Positions 18,040-28,858 are shown, counted from the first letter of the stretch. The stretch: DNA of 61,799 bases from Lysinibacillus pakistanensis (GCA_001312325.1 BBDJ01000031.1:1-61799); one strand, 5' to 3'. A program made the numbers and translations. Notes: a model not told the origin generated them from the sequence alone.

Positions 18040-18792
18040 TTGTCAAAATTACAGCAACGCTTATTGCGAGAACTTCAACAAAATCGAATGATTAAAATTG
18101 TTAAAACGGATGAATGGTGTATTCCAATCCGCACAGTAGAAGTGACGTATGAACCTGTTCGTCGCTCGACAATGGATGTTTTAATGACCATGCTATTAAC
18201 TAGCATACGGGAAGCGAATTTTAGTAGTGCACAGGAGCTAAGTGAGTTATTACTTGTTGACCCATTATTCATAGCGGATTTAGTGTCATTAATGTCTAGA
18301 GTCAATTTAATTGACAAGCAGGAAGGCTTTTATCAACTTACCTCTAAAGGACAGCAGCAACTGGAGCGTGGCATTTTTGAGGAGGAGCTAGAGCTAGAGA
18401 CAGCTACCTTATATTATAGTCCATGCCATCTTGCATTTCTTGCTGTTGACGTAGATCGTATGGAGGAGTATGAAGAGTTACCAGAGCTATATCGCTATGT
18501 GGATAAAGAGGCAGAACAGCAGGAGCATTTTGAAGAAGCTACTTTAATAGTAGCACTTCAGCAAGAGGATGGCGAAGAAGCTGGTATCTCTCAAAAATTA
18601 ATCTCAAAAATTGTTCAAGCAGATGCGAAGCAAATTAATGATATTCCATGTCTTGAATTTGTTCTTTATGATAAAGAGCAGGATATTCTGTTTGCGCGTG
18701 TTTGGAACACCCTATTGCATCAATGGGATCAGGACCTTGAGCAACAGCTTACAGAAAAAGAACAGCTACGATGGCGTGAACAATATTTATAA
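18040..18792 (+). CDS. Helicase-partner protein with winged-helix-like N-terminus
   Basis: 250 residues, complete, TTG start preceded by AGGACAGGTG inside the end of the helicase gene. Residues 50-115 (ANFSSAQELSELLLVDPLFIADLVSLMSRVNLIDKQEGFYQLTSKGQQQL) look like a winged helix used in DNA binding or subunit contact. The acidic C-terminal half (ALQQEDGEEAG, CLEFVLYDKEQDILFARVWN) has no family I recognise. Tight coupling makes it a dedicated partner of the helicase; terminator follows at once, so this is a two-gene operon. Confidence 0.75.
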   Translation: MSKLQQRLLRELQQNRMIKIVKTDEWCIPIRTVEVTYEPVRRSTMDVLMTMLLTSIREANFSSAQELSELLLVDPLFIADLVSLMSRVNLIDKQEGFYQLTSKGQQQLERGIFEEELELETATLYYSPCHLAFLAVDVDRMEEYEELPELYRYVDKEAEQQEHFEEATLIVALQQEDGEEAGISQKLISKIVQADAKQINDIPCLEFVLYDKEQDILFARVWNTLLHQWDQDLEQQLTEKEQLRWREQYL

Positions 18793-18795
18793 GCA

Positions 18796-18830
18796 AAAAC
18801 GAACGTGATTAGCGTTCGTTTTTTTGCTTT
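18796..18830 (+). terminator. Terminator of the helicase operon
   Basis: AAAACGAACG-TGATTAG-CGTTCGTTTTTTT forms a stem with a T tail immediately after the stop codon. Confidence 0.9.
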
Positions 18831-18934
18831 TAGAGAAAGGTGATAAAAGAAAAAAATAGGGTGATAAATTGAAAAAAATGTCTCGATAAATTGATAAGCC
18901 TGCATATATTACTACAAATAAAAGGAGGGGACAG

Positions 18935-20009
18935 ATGTTTACGATTAGTTTATGTATGATTGTTAAAAACGAGGAATGTATTATTGAAAGATGCCTAGAT
19001 TCTGTTCAGCGTGTAGTGGATGAAATCAATATTATTGATACGGGATCGACTGATCGTACAAAAGATATCGTCCAAAACTATACCTCACGTATTTATGATT
19101 TTATATGGTGTGATGATTTTGCGAGGGCACGAAACTTTTCCTTTCAGCAGGCTACGAAAGATTATATCCTGTGGCTTGATGCAGATGATGTGATAACAAG
19201 TGAGCATCAACAAAAGCTACTGCAGCTTAAACATTCTTTGTATCCTAATGTCGATGCTGTTTCTATGGATTATGATATAGCGCTGGATGCTGATGGCAGT
19301 GTAGAGGCACGTGAAAAAAAGATATCGTCTAGTAAAGCGGCAATGTCATTTTCAATGGTATGGTGCTGTTCATGAATATTTAGAAGTATCGGGCCAGCTT
19401 TATCATAGTGATATAGCGGTGACACATTTACCTTTAAAAAGAGATGTTCATCGTAATATTCGTATTTATGAACGTTTAAAGAAAGAAGGGTATTCATTTT
19501 CAGCTAGAGATACGTTTCATTATGCCAATGAGTTAAAAAAACCATCAGCGTTTTTTTAGAAGCGATTAATCAATATCATCGTTTCCTAGATTCTGTAACA
19601 GGATCTGCTGACGATAAAATTCAGGCTTGCATAAGTTTAGCAGATTGCTATCAGGAGCTGCATGATGTCAAACAAGCGAATCAAGTTATTGTGCAATCAT
19701 TACTGTACGATCGACCAAGACCAGAAACATGCTGTCGAATGGGTCAATTTTTTTATGGAGCAATTTAAAAACAAAGAGGCCATTTATTGGTACTCACAAG
19801 CCTTACAGCAGACTTCCGAACAGTTATTTAGTATTCATAAGCCTGCTTTTTCTACATGGCTTCCTCATTTACAGCTAAGCCTGCTGTACAATCGCTTGCA
19901 TCTTTATGAAAATGCACATCAACATAATGAGTTAGCGCGTCAATTCAAACCGAATGACCCTCGTATACTCAACAATCAAAAGTACTTGCTTAAGCAATTA
20001 AAAAAATAA
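18935..20009 (+). CDS. Family 2 glycosyltransferase with C-terminal TPR-like repeats
   Basis: Removing one base from each of four 7-base runs (near 19314, 19535, 19550, 19747) gives 356 residues. The GT-A domain opens TISLCMIVKNEE and has IIDTGSTDRTKD and the metal-binding DADD of LWLDADDV, then FQWYGAVHEYLE, the acceptor-side block of this subgroup. The last 150 residues contain TPR-like helices (ISLADCYQELHD, CCRMGQFFMEQFKNKEAIYWYSQAL, LSLLYNRLHLYENAHQHNELARQFKPNDP). The acceptor is unknown; similar proteins occur as stand-alone cell-surface or peptide glycosyltransferases. AAAGGAGGGG precedes the ATG. Confidence 0.88.
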
Positions 20010-20014
20010 TGAAC

Positions 20015-20131
20015 TTAAGGGAAAGGAACATCAATAAAATGAATATAAATACTATGACCAATTAACACGGCAATAAAAACAACAACAGTCATAAAAATGA
20101 CATTTCGAGGTCTAAAATTTCGTGCCTCCAT
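20015..20131 (-). CDS. Single-pass small membrane protein (38 aa)
   Basis: The frame reads MEARNFRPRNVIF, a hydrophobic stretch of about 20 residues (VIFMTVVVFIAVLIGHSIYI) and a short tail HFIDVPFP. An AAGGAGATG site precedes the ATG by 5 bases. A basic N-terminus before the membrane helix predicts N-in topology. It is transcribed opposite to both neighbours. Not a known family to me, but the site-plus-membrane-helix layout is typical of real small proteins. Confidence 0.6.
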   Translation of the reverse strand: MEARNFRPRNVIFMTVVVFIAVLIGHSIYIHFIDVPFP

Positions 20132-20313
20132 CTAACCATCTCCTTTTTTTGAATTAAAGAATATTCTGTCAATTCAACATATGTTTGAAGAGTTAGAGTA
20201 TGCAATATTTTTTTGATGAACACATTCATATGCCTGAATGTGTTCTTAAATCACAAAATATAAAGCTCTTGTGCTATATTAAACACAATGATTGACGAAA
20301 GGATGTTTACAAT

Positions 20314-22511
20314 TTGGCTAAAAGTTTAGTACTAGCAGAAAAACCTTCAGTAGCCCGCGATATAGCAAATGTATTGAAGTGTCATAAAAAAAGGAAACGG
20401 ATTTTTAGAGGGAGATAAATATATTGTAACTTGGGCACTTGGTCATTTAGTAACACTAGCAGATCCTGAAAGCTACGATGTGAAATATAAAACATGGAAT
20501 TTGGAAGACTTACCTATGCTGCCAGAACGGCTTCGCTTAACAGTTATTAAGCAATCAGGAAAGCAATATAATGCCGTAAAGTCACAACTAAATCGTAATG
20601 ATGTAAAAGAAATTATTATTGCAACAGATGCTGGCCGTGAAGGTGAATTAGTAGCCCGCTGGATTATTGCAAAAGCAAATGTGAAGAAGCCAATGAAACG
20701 ACTATGGATTTCATCTGTCACAGATAAAGCTATTAAAGAGGGATTTGCCAATTTAAAGCCGGGTAACAACTATGATAATTTATACGCTGCTGCTGTTGCC
20801 CGTTCGGAAGCTGATTGGTACATTGGTTTAAATGCAACTCGTGCATTAACTACAAGATTCAATGCACAGTTGAACTGTGGTCGCGTACAAACTCCAACTG
20901 TGGCAATTATTGCTGCACGTGAAGATGAAATTAAAAACTTCAAACCACAAACCTATTATGGTATTGAAGCACAAACAGATTCCTTAAAGCTTACTTGGCA
21001 AGACGCAAACGGTAATTCGCGTAGCTTTAATAAAGAAAAAAACGGACGTTATTGTCAAAGCATTAGGTAGCCAGGATGCAAAGATTGTTGCACTTGACCG
21101 CAAGCCTAAAAAATCATTTGCCCCAGGTCTTTATGATTTAACAGAATTACAGCGTGATGCCAATAAATTATTTGGCTATTCGGCAAAAGAAACATTAAAT
21201 ATTATGCAAAAGCTCTATGAATCTCATAAGGTACTGACATATCCTCGTACAGATTCACGTTATTTATCATCTGATCTTGTAGGCACATTGCCGGAGCGTC
21301 TCAAAGCATGTGGCATTGGGGAATATCGTTCATTAACTAATAAAATTTTAACAAAGCCAATTAAAGCGAATAAATCGTTTGTAGATGATAGTAAAGTTTC
21401 TGATCATCATGCCATTATTCCAACTGAAGGCTATGTAAATTTATCTGCATTCAATGATAAAGAGCGTAAAATTTATGATTTAGTAGTAAAGAGATTCTTA
21501 GCTGTTTTATTCCCAGCACATGAATATGAGCAGTTAACGGTACAAGCCCAAATCGGTAATGAAAAATTTATAGCTAGAGGAAAAACAGTAATAAATGCTG
21601 GTTGGAAAGAGGTTTATCAAAATCGATTTGATGATGATGAATCCACTGATGATGTAAAGGAGCAGCTGCTTCCTCGTTTAGCGCAAGGACAGGTATTAAA
21701 AACAAAGCTAATTGCCCAAACATCAGGTCAAACAAAACCACCTGCACGCTTTACAGAGGCAACATTATTATCAGCAATGGAAAATCCTACGAAGTATATG
21801 GACACCCATGATAAGAAGCTAGCGGATACGTTAAAATCTACAGGTGGGCTAGGAACGGTTGCTACACGCGCAGATATAATTGATAAGCTTTTCAACTCTT
21901 TTTTTAATTGAAAAGCGTGGAGGGAAAGAAATTTATATCACCTCTAAGGGTCGTCAGCTCCTAGACTTAGTGCCAGAAGAATTGCGTTCTCCTGCTACGA
22001 CAGCGGAGTGGGAACAAAAACTTGAGTTGATTGCCAAAGGGAAATTAAAAAAAAGATGCGTTCATTCATGAAATGAAAGAGCATACAAAAGAAATTGTAG
22101 CTGAAATAAAAGGTAGTGCTAAAAAATATAAGCACGACAATATTTCAACAAAGTCCTGTCCCGATTGTGGTAAGCCAATGCTTGAGGTTAATGGTAAAAA
22201 GGGCAAGATGCTTGTATGCCAAGATCGAGAGTGTGGCCACCGTAAAAATGTATCTCGTGTCACAAACGCACGATGCCCACAATGTAAGAAAAAGCTAGAG
22301 CTTCGTGGTGAAGGTGAGGGGCAAATCTTTGTGTGTAAATGTGGATATCGTGAAAAATTATCAGCTTTTGAAGCCCGTCGAAAAAAAAGAAGGTGGCGGT
22401 AAAGTCGATAAGCGTAGTGTGCAGAAATACTTGAAGCAGCAAGAGAAAGAGGCTGAGCCACTCAATAATGCATTTGCAGATTTGTTAAAGGGTTTAAAAT
22501 TAGACGAATAA
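20314..22511 (+). CDS. topB: DNA topoisomerase III
   Basis: Five homopolymer breaks (near 20385, 21042, 21897, 22047, 22381) split a 730-residue type IA topoisomerase, the usual TopB length. The Toprim domain opens [16 protein letters not shown] and has [15 protein letters not shown]; the catalytic tyrosine is in [26 protein letters not shown] and [13 protein letters not shown] are family blocks. The C-terminus carries two zinc ribbons (CPDCGKPM...CQDREC and CPQCKKKLE...CKCG). It relaxes and decatenates DNA during replication and recombination. TTG start with AAAGGATG upstream. Confidence 0.95.
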
Positions 22512-22516
22512 CTCTA

Positions 22517-22550
22517 GAAAGCAGCGGTTTGTGTTAAACTGCTGCTTTTT
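22517..22550 (+). terminator. Terminator of topB
   Basis: AAAGCAGCGGTTT-GTGTT-AAACTGCTGCTTTTT hairpin directly after the stop codon. Confidence 0.88.
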
Positions 22551-22703
22551 CTATTTCCTTATTTCACACCTTTGAAAAATAAGAGAGCAACATTTTAAAC
22601 ATTGTGCCGTGTTAAGATTCTGTCTGTACTAGAGGACCATCAAAATGAAGCCAATTTAAAAATTGTAAACCTCTACTACTATTTTAAACTGGGAGATGAG
22701 TGT

Positions 22704-23468
22704 ATGGGTAAATTAGTTGGCAAAATTGCTCTTGTGACTGGAGCGAGTCGAGGAATAGGACGTAGTATTGCATTGCGTTTGGCTCAAGAGGGTGCATTTG
22801 TAGCAGTGCATTATGGAAAAGGGCAAATGGAGGCGGGAGCAGTTGTTCGTCAGATTGAGCAAGTTGGTGGAAGGGCCTGTGCCATTGGTGCAGATTTGAG
22901 TACACTTGAGGGTATTCATGATTTATTTACGAAGTTAGATAATCGTGTTTTAGAGCATTCTGGCAGTAAACAAATTGATATTCTAGTGAACAATGCCGGA
23001 ATTGGACAAATTGTCACTTTAGAGGAGACAACAGAAGAATCCTTTGAAGAGGTTATGAAAATAAACGTAAAGGCACCACTTTTTGTTACGAAGCAAGCTT
23101 TACCACGCTTAAAAGATGGGGGAAGTATTATTAATATCTCTTCCTTTGTAACCCGTGTAGCTTCACCAAGTGTATTCGCCTATAGTATGTCTAAAGGAGC
23201 CATTGACACATTGACTCGTCTTTTAGCTAAGCAATTGGGTAGCCGTCATATTACCGTCAATGCCATTCAGCCTGGGATTATTAACACAGAGATGAATGCT
23301 GAAACTTTGCAACATCCTGATGGACAAAAATATGCGGCTGATCTTTCAATTTTCAAGAGATGGGGAGAGCCTGAAGATGTGGCAGATATTGCAGCATTTT
23401 TAGCATCATCGGACAGCCGTTGGATAACTGGTCAATTACTTGATGCCAGTGGTGGATCTCATTTATAG
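22704..23468 (+). CDS. Short-chain dehydrogenase/reductase (FabG-like)
   Basis: 254 residues, complete. Cofactor loop TGASRGIG at residues 12-19, NNAG at about 97, and the catalytic S and Y-x-x-x-K in INISSF and [10 protein letters not shown]-terminal ASGGSHL fits SDRs of the 3-oxoacyl-ACP reductase / glucose dehydrogenase type. ATG 22704 follows GGGAGATG; a longer in-frame start at 22602 lacks a site. Substrate cannot be assigned from neighbours. Confidence 0.9.
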   Translation: MGKLVGKIALVTGASRGIGRSIALRLAQEGAFVAVHYGKGQMEAGAVVRQIEQVGGRACAIGADLSTLEGIHDLFTKLDNRVLEHSGSKQIDILVNNAGIGQIVTLEETTEESFEEVMKINVKAPLFVTKQALPRLKDGGSIINISSFVTRVASPSVFAYSMSKGAIDTLTRLLAKQLGSRHITVNAIQPGIINTEMNAETLQHPDGQKYAADLSIFKRWGEPEDVADIAAFLASSDSRWITGQLLDASGGSHL

Positions 23469-23500
23469 AATAAATTATGTTGAAGCAATTTAATAAGAGC

Positions 23501-23535
23501 AGCCCTGTAAAAGTTCGTAGTTACAGGGCTTTTTA
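23501..23535 (+). terminator. Terminator of the SDR gene
   Basis: AGCCCTGTAA-AAGTTCGTAG-TTACAGGGCT followed by TTTT; perfect 10-bp stem. Confidence 0.9.
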
Positions 23536-23560
23536 ACTTTGTGTAAGCACAAAGCCGATT

Positions 23561-23588
23561 CCAGACACAATTATGCCGAGGTATAATT
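23561..23588 (+). repeat. Structured intergenic repeat, copy D (3' end only)
   Basis: CCAGACACAATTATGCCGAGGTATAATT corresponds to CCGGACGCAATTACGCCAAGGCGAAATT of copy A. The C-G pair at stem position 6/15 in copy A is a T-A pair here, so pairing is kept. Its last bases merge into the long palindrome that follows. Confidence 0.5.
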
Positions 23589-23613
23589 AATTTTAAGCTT
23601 AAAATTAATTATA
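23582..23613. repeat. 32-bp perfect AT-rich palindrome
   Basis: TATAATTAATTTTAAG followed by its exact reverse complement with no spacer, centred on a HindIII site. Long enough to extrude as a cruciform or act as a dyad protein site; see the RpiR operon upstream region. Confidence 0.85.
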
Positions 23614-23681
23614 AAAACAGAAATTTCAGAAAACATATTGAATTACAAAAAAAACTATGATAGTCTATGTAACATATAAAA

Positions 23682-23697
23682 TGAAGTTTAAACTTCA
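23682..23697. promoter_or_regulatory. 16-bp palindrome, probable RpiR operator
   Basis: TGAAGTTTAAACTTCA is perfect and lies 30 bases before the regulator's start codon. RpiR-family operators often have TGAA-N-TTCA arms. Binding would block the whole downstream operon. Confidence 0.6.
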
Positions 23698-23726
23698 AAA
23701 ATAAATAAAAAAAAGGATGTACTTCT

Positions 23727-24598
23727 TTGAGAGATGATCGAACAATTCAACAAGTCATTCAAGATAAATTTCAAGAGCTTTCTAAAAGCCAACAAAAAGT
23801 AGCAACTTTTATTCTGAAAAATTTGCAGACAGTTGGCGTTCATTCGGCTGCATATGTTGGTGAAAAAGCCGGTGTCAGTGAAACAACGGTCATACGCTTT
23901 TGCTATGCGATAGGGCTTTCTGGTTATGCTCAGTTACAGCGAGAAATAACCTTGCATTTATTCAATGAAGGGAAAACAAGCAGTTTGCAAAATTATTTGC
24001 ATTCAAAGCAGGTCCTTTTTGAAAATCCACGGTTTTATGAGAAAACAATGGAAAAGGATGCATCGCATATTTTACAGGTGGCAAAGGGCATTAATGAGAA
24101 AGATTTTAATAAAGCCACGAAGCTGTTGCATACAAGGAAAAAAAATATATATTGCTGGTAATGGCTCCTCCTATTTAGCTGCACAATGGCTACACTTTAC
24201 TTTAAATCTTTTGAGGCCAAATGTTGTGCTATTAAACTTTGAAACGAGTGAGGTCATTCGTGCAATACAAGATATTGATGAGGAAAGTGTTGTCATCATT
24301 TTATCGTTTCATCGTTATTTTAAAGAACCGATTCAATTTGCAGCTGAACTTCAAGAAAAAAAATTGTGAGATTATCGGTATTACGGATGCTCAAATTGCA
24401 CCAATTACACAATATTCGACGATTACCTTTGTTAACGAACAGCAAGAGATGTCAACAATTGACGCTATGCCTGCACTAGTATCATTCTTGAATACATTAA
24501 TTGCAGGGATGACGGCACATGATCATGACTATTATGAAAATCAGCGCGTAAAATATGATGATTTCCAAAATAGCTTTTTAGCAAATCGATGGAGTTGA
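23727..24598 (+). CDS. RpiR/MurR-family regulator with SIS domain
   Basis: 289 residues after removal of one A from each of two A8 runs (near 24138-24145 and 24356-24363). The N-terminal helix-turn-helix spans residues 10-75 (LSKSQQKVATFIL, AAYVGEKAGVSETTVIRFCYAIGLSGYAQLQ). The SIS sugar/ligand domain begins at KIYIAGNGSSYLAAQW and includes VIILSFHR and IIGITDAQIAPI. TTG start with AAGGATG 6 bases before it. It is the first gene of an operon for N-acyl-amino acid metabolism, so the ligand may be an N-succinyl or other acylated amino acid rather than a sugar phosphate (inference). Confidence 0.88.
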
Positions 24599-24603
24599 AC
24601 AAC

Positions 24604-25720
24604 ATGAATCAAGTTTTACAAAACCTACAGCCGCGATTGGCTGATATATTTACACATCTTCACGAACATCCAGAAATAAGCTGGCAAGAGCATGAAACGA
24701 CACAATATATTGCCGCTTTATTAAGAGAGGCACAGATGGAGCCTCATTTATTCGATGATATGACAGGACTTTATGTGGATATTGGGAATGGAGAACCCAA
24801 AGTAGGCTTTCGTACCGACATAGATGCGCTTTGGCAGGAGGTGGACGGTGTCTTTAAGGCTAATCATTCTTGTGGACATGATGGTCATATGACAATGGCT
24901 ATTGGGACAGCGCTTCTTTTAAAGGATATGGAGCATTTACTTTCCGGGGCGGTTCGTATTTTATTTCAGCCTGCTGAAGAAAAAGCGCAAGGGGCAAGTG
25001 CATTGGTCGAGAAGGGGCTTGTGGATAATCTAGAATATTTATTTGGTGTTCATGTTCGTCCGTTAAAGGAGCTAGAGGATGGGACATATGCACCTGCACT
25101 ATACCACGGTGCAGCCAAACTCTTTACAGGAACCATTATCGGGGAGGAGGCTCATGGTGCACGACCAGAGCTAGGAATAAATGCAATTGAGGTTGGTGCA
25201 GCAATTGTAGAGGGTTTACAAAAAAATTTGGACGGACCCGAATGTCTCAGCTTCTGTCAAAATGACGCAATTTAATGCTGGAGGCTCTTCCACTAATATT
25301 ATTCCTGGAAAAGCAACCTTTAGCATTGATGCCCGAGCTCAAACGAATGAGGTAATGCAAGTTATTACAGAGGGAGTAGAACGAGTAAGGACATCAGTAG
25401 AGGCAATGTATGGTGCTAAAATTGACATTAAAGTTGATGCACATATTGTTGCAGCATTAGTTCATGATGCAGCATTACAGCTTATGAATGCCGCTATAAT
25501 CGATGTGGTCGGTGAAAAGGCTTGTGCACCACCTGTTGTGACACCTGGTGGGGAAGATTTTCATTTTTATACGTTTGAGCGGCCTCATCTAAAAGCTACA
25601 ATGCTGGGGTTAGGTTGTGGTGTAACACCAGGTCTTCATCATCCCAAAATGACCTTTAATCAAGATAGACTACTTACTGGTGTAAACATTATTACAAGAG
25701 CGATTTTACGTGCGCTTTAG
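24604..25720 (+). CDS. M20-family amidohydrolase, probable N-acyl (N-succinyl)-L-amino acid hydrolase
   Basis: 371 residues; one extra A in the A7 run near 25220. Metal ligands are visible in SCGHDGH (C90, H92), PAEEKAQG (E-E pair) and THE second-metal region GEEAHGARPELGINA; the C-terminal PGGEDFHFY is the family block for the last ligand. Members include hippurate hydrolase, N-acetyl-L-amino acid deacetylases and desuccinylases. Next to a GNAT transferase and an N-succinylamino acid racemase-type enolase it most likely releases the free L-amino acid from its N-succinyl form. Starts 5 bases after the regulator stop. Confidence 0.85.
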
Positions 25721-25772
25721 CAGAATTATTACCCAATAAATTTGGGAAACAAAAGAGAAAGAAGAGAGAGCC

Positions 25773-26585
25773 ATGATTGATATAAAAGAAATAAACACAA
25801 TCGATCAATTGGAGCATGTTCAGCAACTAGAATATGAGGTATGGGGAATGCCTTCCATACCTCTCCATCAAACTTTAACAGCAGTGAAGAATGGAGGGAT
25901 TGTTGTTGGTGCTTATGATGGGGAGCGTTTAGTTGGATTTAGCTATGGTTTTTCAGGATTTCGAGAGGGAAAAAGCTTTTTATGCTCACATATGTTGGGG
26001 ATTGATAAAAATTATCGTTCACAGGGGATAGGTGAAAAATTAAAGCTGGCACAAAGAGAGATTGCGATTAATCGGGGCTATGATTTAATGGTATGGACCT
26101 TTGATCCTTTAGAAACGCGTAATGCCTATTTAAATCTTTCGAAATTAAAGGGTATTTGTTATACGTATATAGAAAATTGCTACGGTGAAATGCAGGATGG
26201 TTTAAATAAAGGGCTGCCCTCTGATCGTTTTGAGGTAAGTTGGCATTTAACATCTGACTATGTGATACAGGATATCGTAATTGATGTGACAAATCCAGTT
26301 CCTGTGGCAAGCTGTAGCCTAAATGAGCAAGGCCTTCTATGCTTAAAAATGACTGAAAATTCCAAATATAACAAAGACTTTTATGTGTTGCCAGTACCGA
26401 AGGATTTTCAAGCATTGAAAGTGCAAAATCCAGATTTGGCATTAGATTGGCGTTTTAAAACACGCCATATTTTACAGCAGCTATTTGCACAAGGATATGC
26501 TGTTGTGAAATTACAGCAACAAGAAAAATACAATGAATATGTGCTGGCGAAAAAAAACAGCCTTACACTGGAAGGGGAAAAATAA
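25773..26585 (+). CDS. GNAT acyltransferase of the N-succinylamino acid racemase cluster
   Basis: 270 residues, complete, longer than ordinary GNATs. CoA-binding region GIDKNYRSQGIGEKLKLAQRE at about residues 77-97, followed by LMVWTFDPLETRNAYLNLSKL, a block characteristic of the COG3375 group. In Geobacillus and relatives this group sits next to NSAR and acts as succinyl-CoA:D-amino acid N-succinyltransferase, the first step in D-to-L conversion (established for that pathway; assignment here is by context). AGAAAGAAGAGAG precedes the ATG. Confidence 0.75.
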   Translation: MIDIKEINTIDQLEHVQQLEYEVWGMPSIPLHQTLTAVKNGGIVVGAYDGERLVGFSYGFSGFREGKSFLCSHMLGIDKNYRSQGIGEKLKLAQREIAINRGYDLMVWTFDPLETRNAYLNLSKLKGICYTYIENCYGEMQDGLNKGLPSDRFEVSWHLTSDYVIQDIVIDVTNPVPVASCSLNEQGLLCLKMTENSKYNKDFYVLPVPKDFQALKVQNPDLALDWRFKTRHILQQLFAQGYAVVKLQQQEKYNEYVLAKKNSLTLEGEK

Positions 26586-26586
26586 G

Positions 26587-27692
26587 ATGAAAATTACAGA
26601 AATCACAATTCGACAACTCAAAATGAAATTAAAGGCACCATTTACAACAAGCTTTGGCACATTTCATGATAGAGATTTTTTAGTGTTAGAGGCGAAAGAT
26701 GAATCTGGAATCATTGGCTGGGGTGAATCTGTTGCCTTTCACTCTCCTTGGTACAATGAAGAAACGCTACAAACTAACTGGCATATGTTAGAAGACTTCC
26801 TAATACCTCTTTTGTTGAATAAAGAGATTCAGCATCCAGATGAAGTAAATGAACTATTTAAGCCTATCCGCAAAAATAATATGGCGAAATCAACAATTGA
26901 AGGAGCAATTTGGGATATCTATGCACAGCAGACGAAGCAAACATTGGCAGCAGCGCTAGGGGGCAAAAAGGACAAAATTGAAGTAGGGATCAGTATTGGC
27001 ATTCAGAATTCAATTGACGATTTGATAATGCTAGTGGATGGATATGTACGGGAAGGCTATAAGCGCATGAAAATTAAAATAAAGCCTGGTTGGGACGTAG
27101 AGGTAATGCGTACATTACGTGAAACGTTTCCCGATACAGCATTTATGGCAGATGCAAATTCAGCTATAATCTTGAGGATGCTGCAACACTCAAGCAACTC
27201 GATGCTTTTCATTTAACAATGATTGAACAGCCATTAGCATCAGATGACATTATTGATCATGCTACATTACAAAAATTAATCGATACACCCATTTGTTTGG
27301 ATGAAAGTATTCATTCATTAGAGGATGCTCGTAAGGCTGTAGAATTGGGCAGTACAAAAATTATAAATATTAAAATTGGCCGTGTGGGTGGCTTGACAGA
27401 AGCAAAGAAAATTCACGATTATTGTGAGGCCAATAATATTCCAGTTTGGTGTGGTGGTATGTTAGAGTCTGGCATTGGTCGTGCTCATAACATCGCATTA
27501 ACAACACTATCCAATTTCATTTTACCAGGTGATACTGCTGGCTCAAATCGCTATTGGGAAAAAGACATCATCGATCCTGAAGTTATCGTGAAGGATGGTT
27601 ATATAGAAGTACCTCAGCAACCAGGAATTGGCTATGAAATTAATAGAGAAACGATTGAATCATTTACAGTTGCAAAAAAAACATATCAATAA
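26587..27692 (+). CDS. Enolase-superfamily N-succinylamino acid racemase / o-succinylbenzoate synthase (MenC-type)
   Basis: 368 residues once a single lost T is restored near 27167 (GCT-TAT-AAT). Catalytic bases are in MKIKIKPGW (K-x-K) and DESIH...[12 protein letters not shown]; metal ligands lie in MADANSAY, MIEQPL and LDES. Opening [24 protein letters not shown] is typical of MenC/NSAR. No men genes are nearby; the neighbours (transferase, hydrolase, RpiR) point to the racemase role in catabolic or salvage conversion of D-amino acids, although many enzymes of this group do both reactions. The start codon overlaps one base region after the previous stop, so translation is coupled. Confidence 0.85.
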
Positions 27693-27725
27693 GTTGACAA
27701 GGAAATTGAGACTAGTAGGTGTTCT

Positions 27726-28779
27726 ATGAAAAAAAAGTTGGCAAATTGGAGGCGCATTTGTAGGATTAATCGTTGGGGCTGGCTTTGCATCAGGCCAAGA
27801 AATTATGCAATATTTCACGAGCTTTGGCTTGTATGGTATTGTAGGAGGAATTGTTGCAACCATTGCTTTTGCATTTTTGGGTATGAGTCTAGCACAATTA
27901 GGGACAGATCTACAAACGACATCTCATAAAGAGGTTATTTATCACATTGGTGGGCGTTATATTGGGGTTATTTTAGATATTGTTATTACATTTTTCTTAT
28001 TTGGCGTTGCAGTCGTTATGTTTGCAGGGGCAGGGTCAACATTTCAGCAAATGTTCGGTATTAACCCAATGATTGGTAGTATCTTTATGATGCTTATAAC
28101 GATTTTAACACTACTGTTAAATGTTAAAAATATTATTAATATAATAGCATTAGTAACACCGTATTTAATGGGGATTATTTTTATTATTTTAATTTACTCC
28201 ATATTCACAATGGACTTAACGATTGCAGAGCAAAATGCTTTAGCAAAAGAGCAAACGTCTGCAGCTTCAAATTGGCTAATGGGTGCTTTACTTTATGTAT
28301 CTTATAATATTGCGGCTGGTGCAGCGATGTTAATTGTTATGGGTGGGACTGTAAAAGAACGGAAAGTTGCTGGTATTGGCGGCATGCTAGGCGGACTAAT
28401 GCTAGGTGTCTTAATAATATTAATTAATATTGCTATGTTCGTAAAAATGGATGTAGTTGGTGGGGTAGCGATGCCAACATTAGAGCTTGCTAAGCAAATT
28501 CATCCTGTAGTAGGGGTGTTAATGTCCATCGCTTTATTAGGAATGATGTATAATACAGCTGTTGGTATGTTTTATGCATTTACAGTGCGTTTTATAGCGC
28601 CTGAGCATAAATATTTTAAGCTAGGTATTGTGGTCATTGGTTTACTAGGCTTTGCAGCAAGCTTAGTCGGGTTTACAACATTGGTTGGTAAGGTATATTC
28701 TACAATGGGCTATTTAGGCTTTGCTCTAATTATAGCAGTTGTCATGTCATGGCTACGAAAACCGAAAGATTTATCTTGA
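27726..28779 (+). CDS. YkvI-type membrane transporter
   Basis: 350 residues after removal of one A in the A8 run after the ATG (MKKSWQIGG). About ten hydrophobic segments; the first, FVGLIVGAGFASGQEIMQYF, has the unwound GAGFASGQE helix of LeuT-fold carriers related to the YkvI/neurotransmitter:sodium symporter group. It ends the operon just before a terminator. By position it probably imports the amino acid or dipeptide handled by the three enzymes; substrate unproven. Confidence 0.8.
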
Positions 28780-28858
28780 TTCAAAGGTAGTAAGATAAAT
28801 GCGTTTTCTAATTCAGCGGACATACCCTTTTTTTGAGTGAGATAAAAAAATTCTTCTT

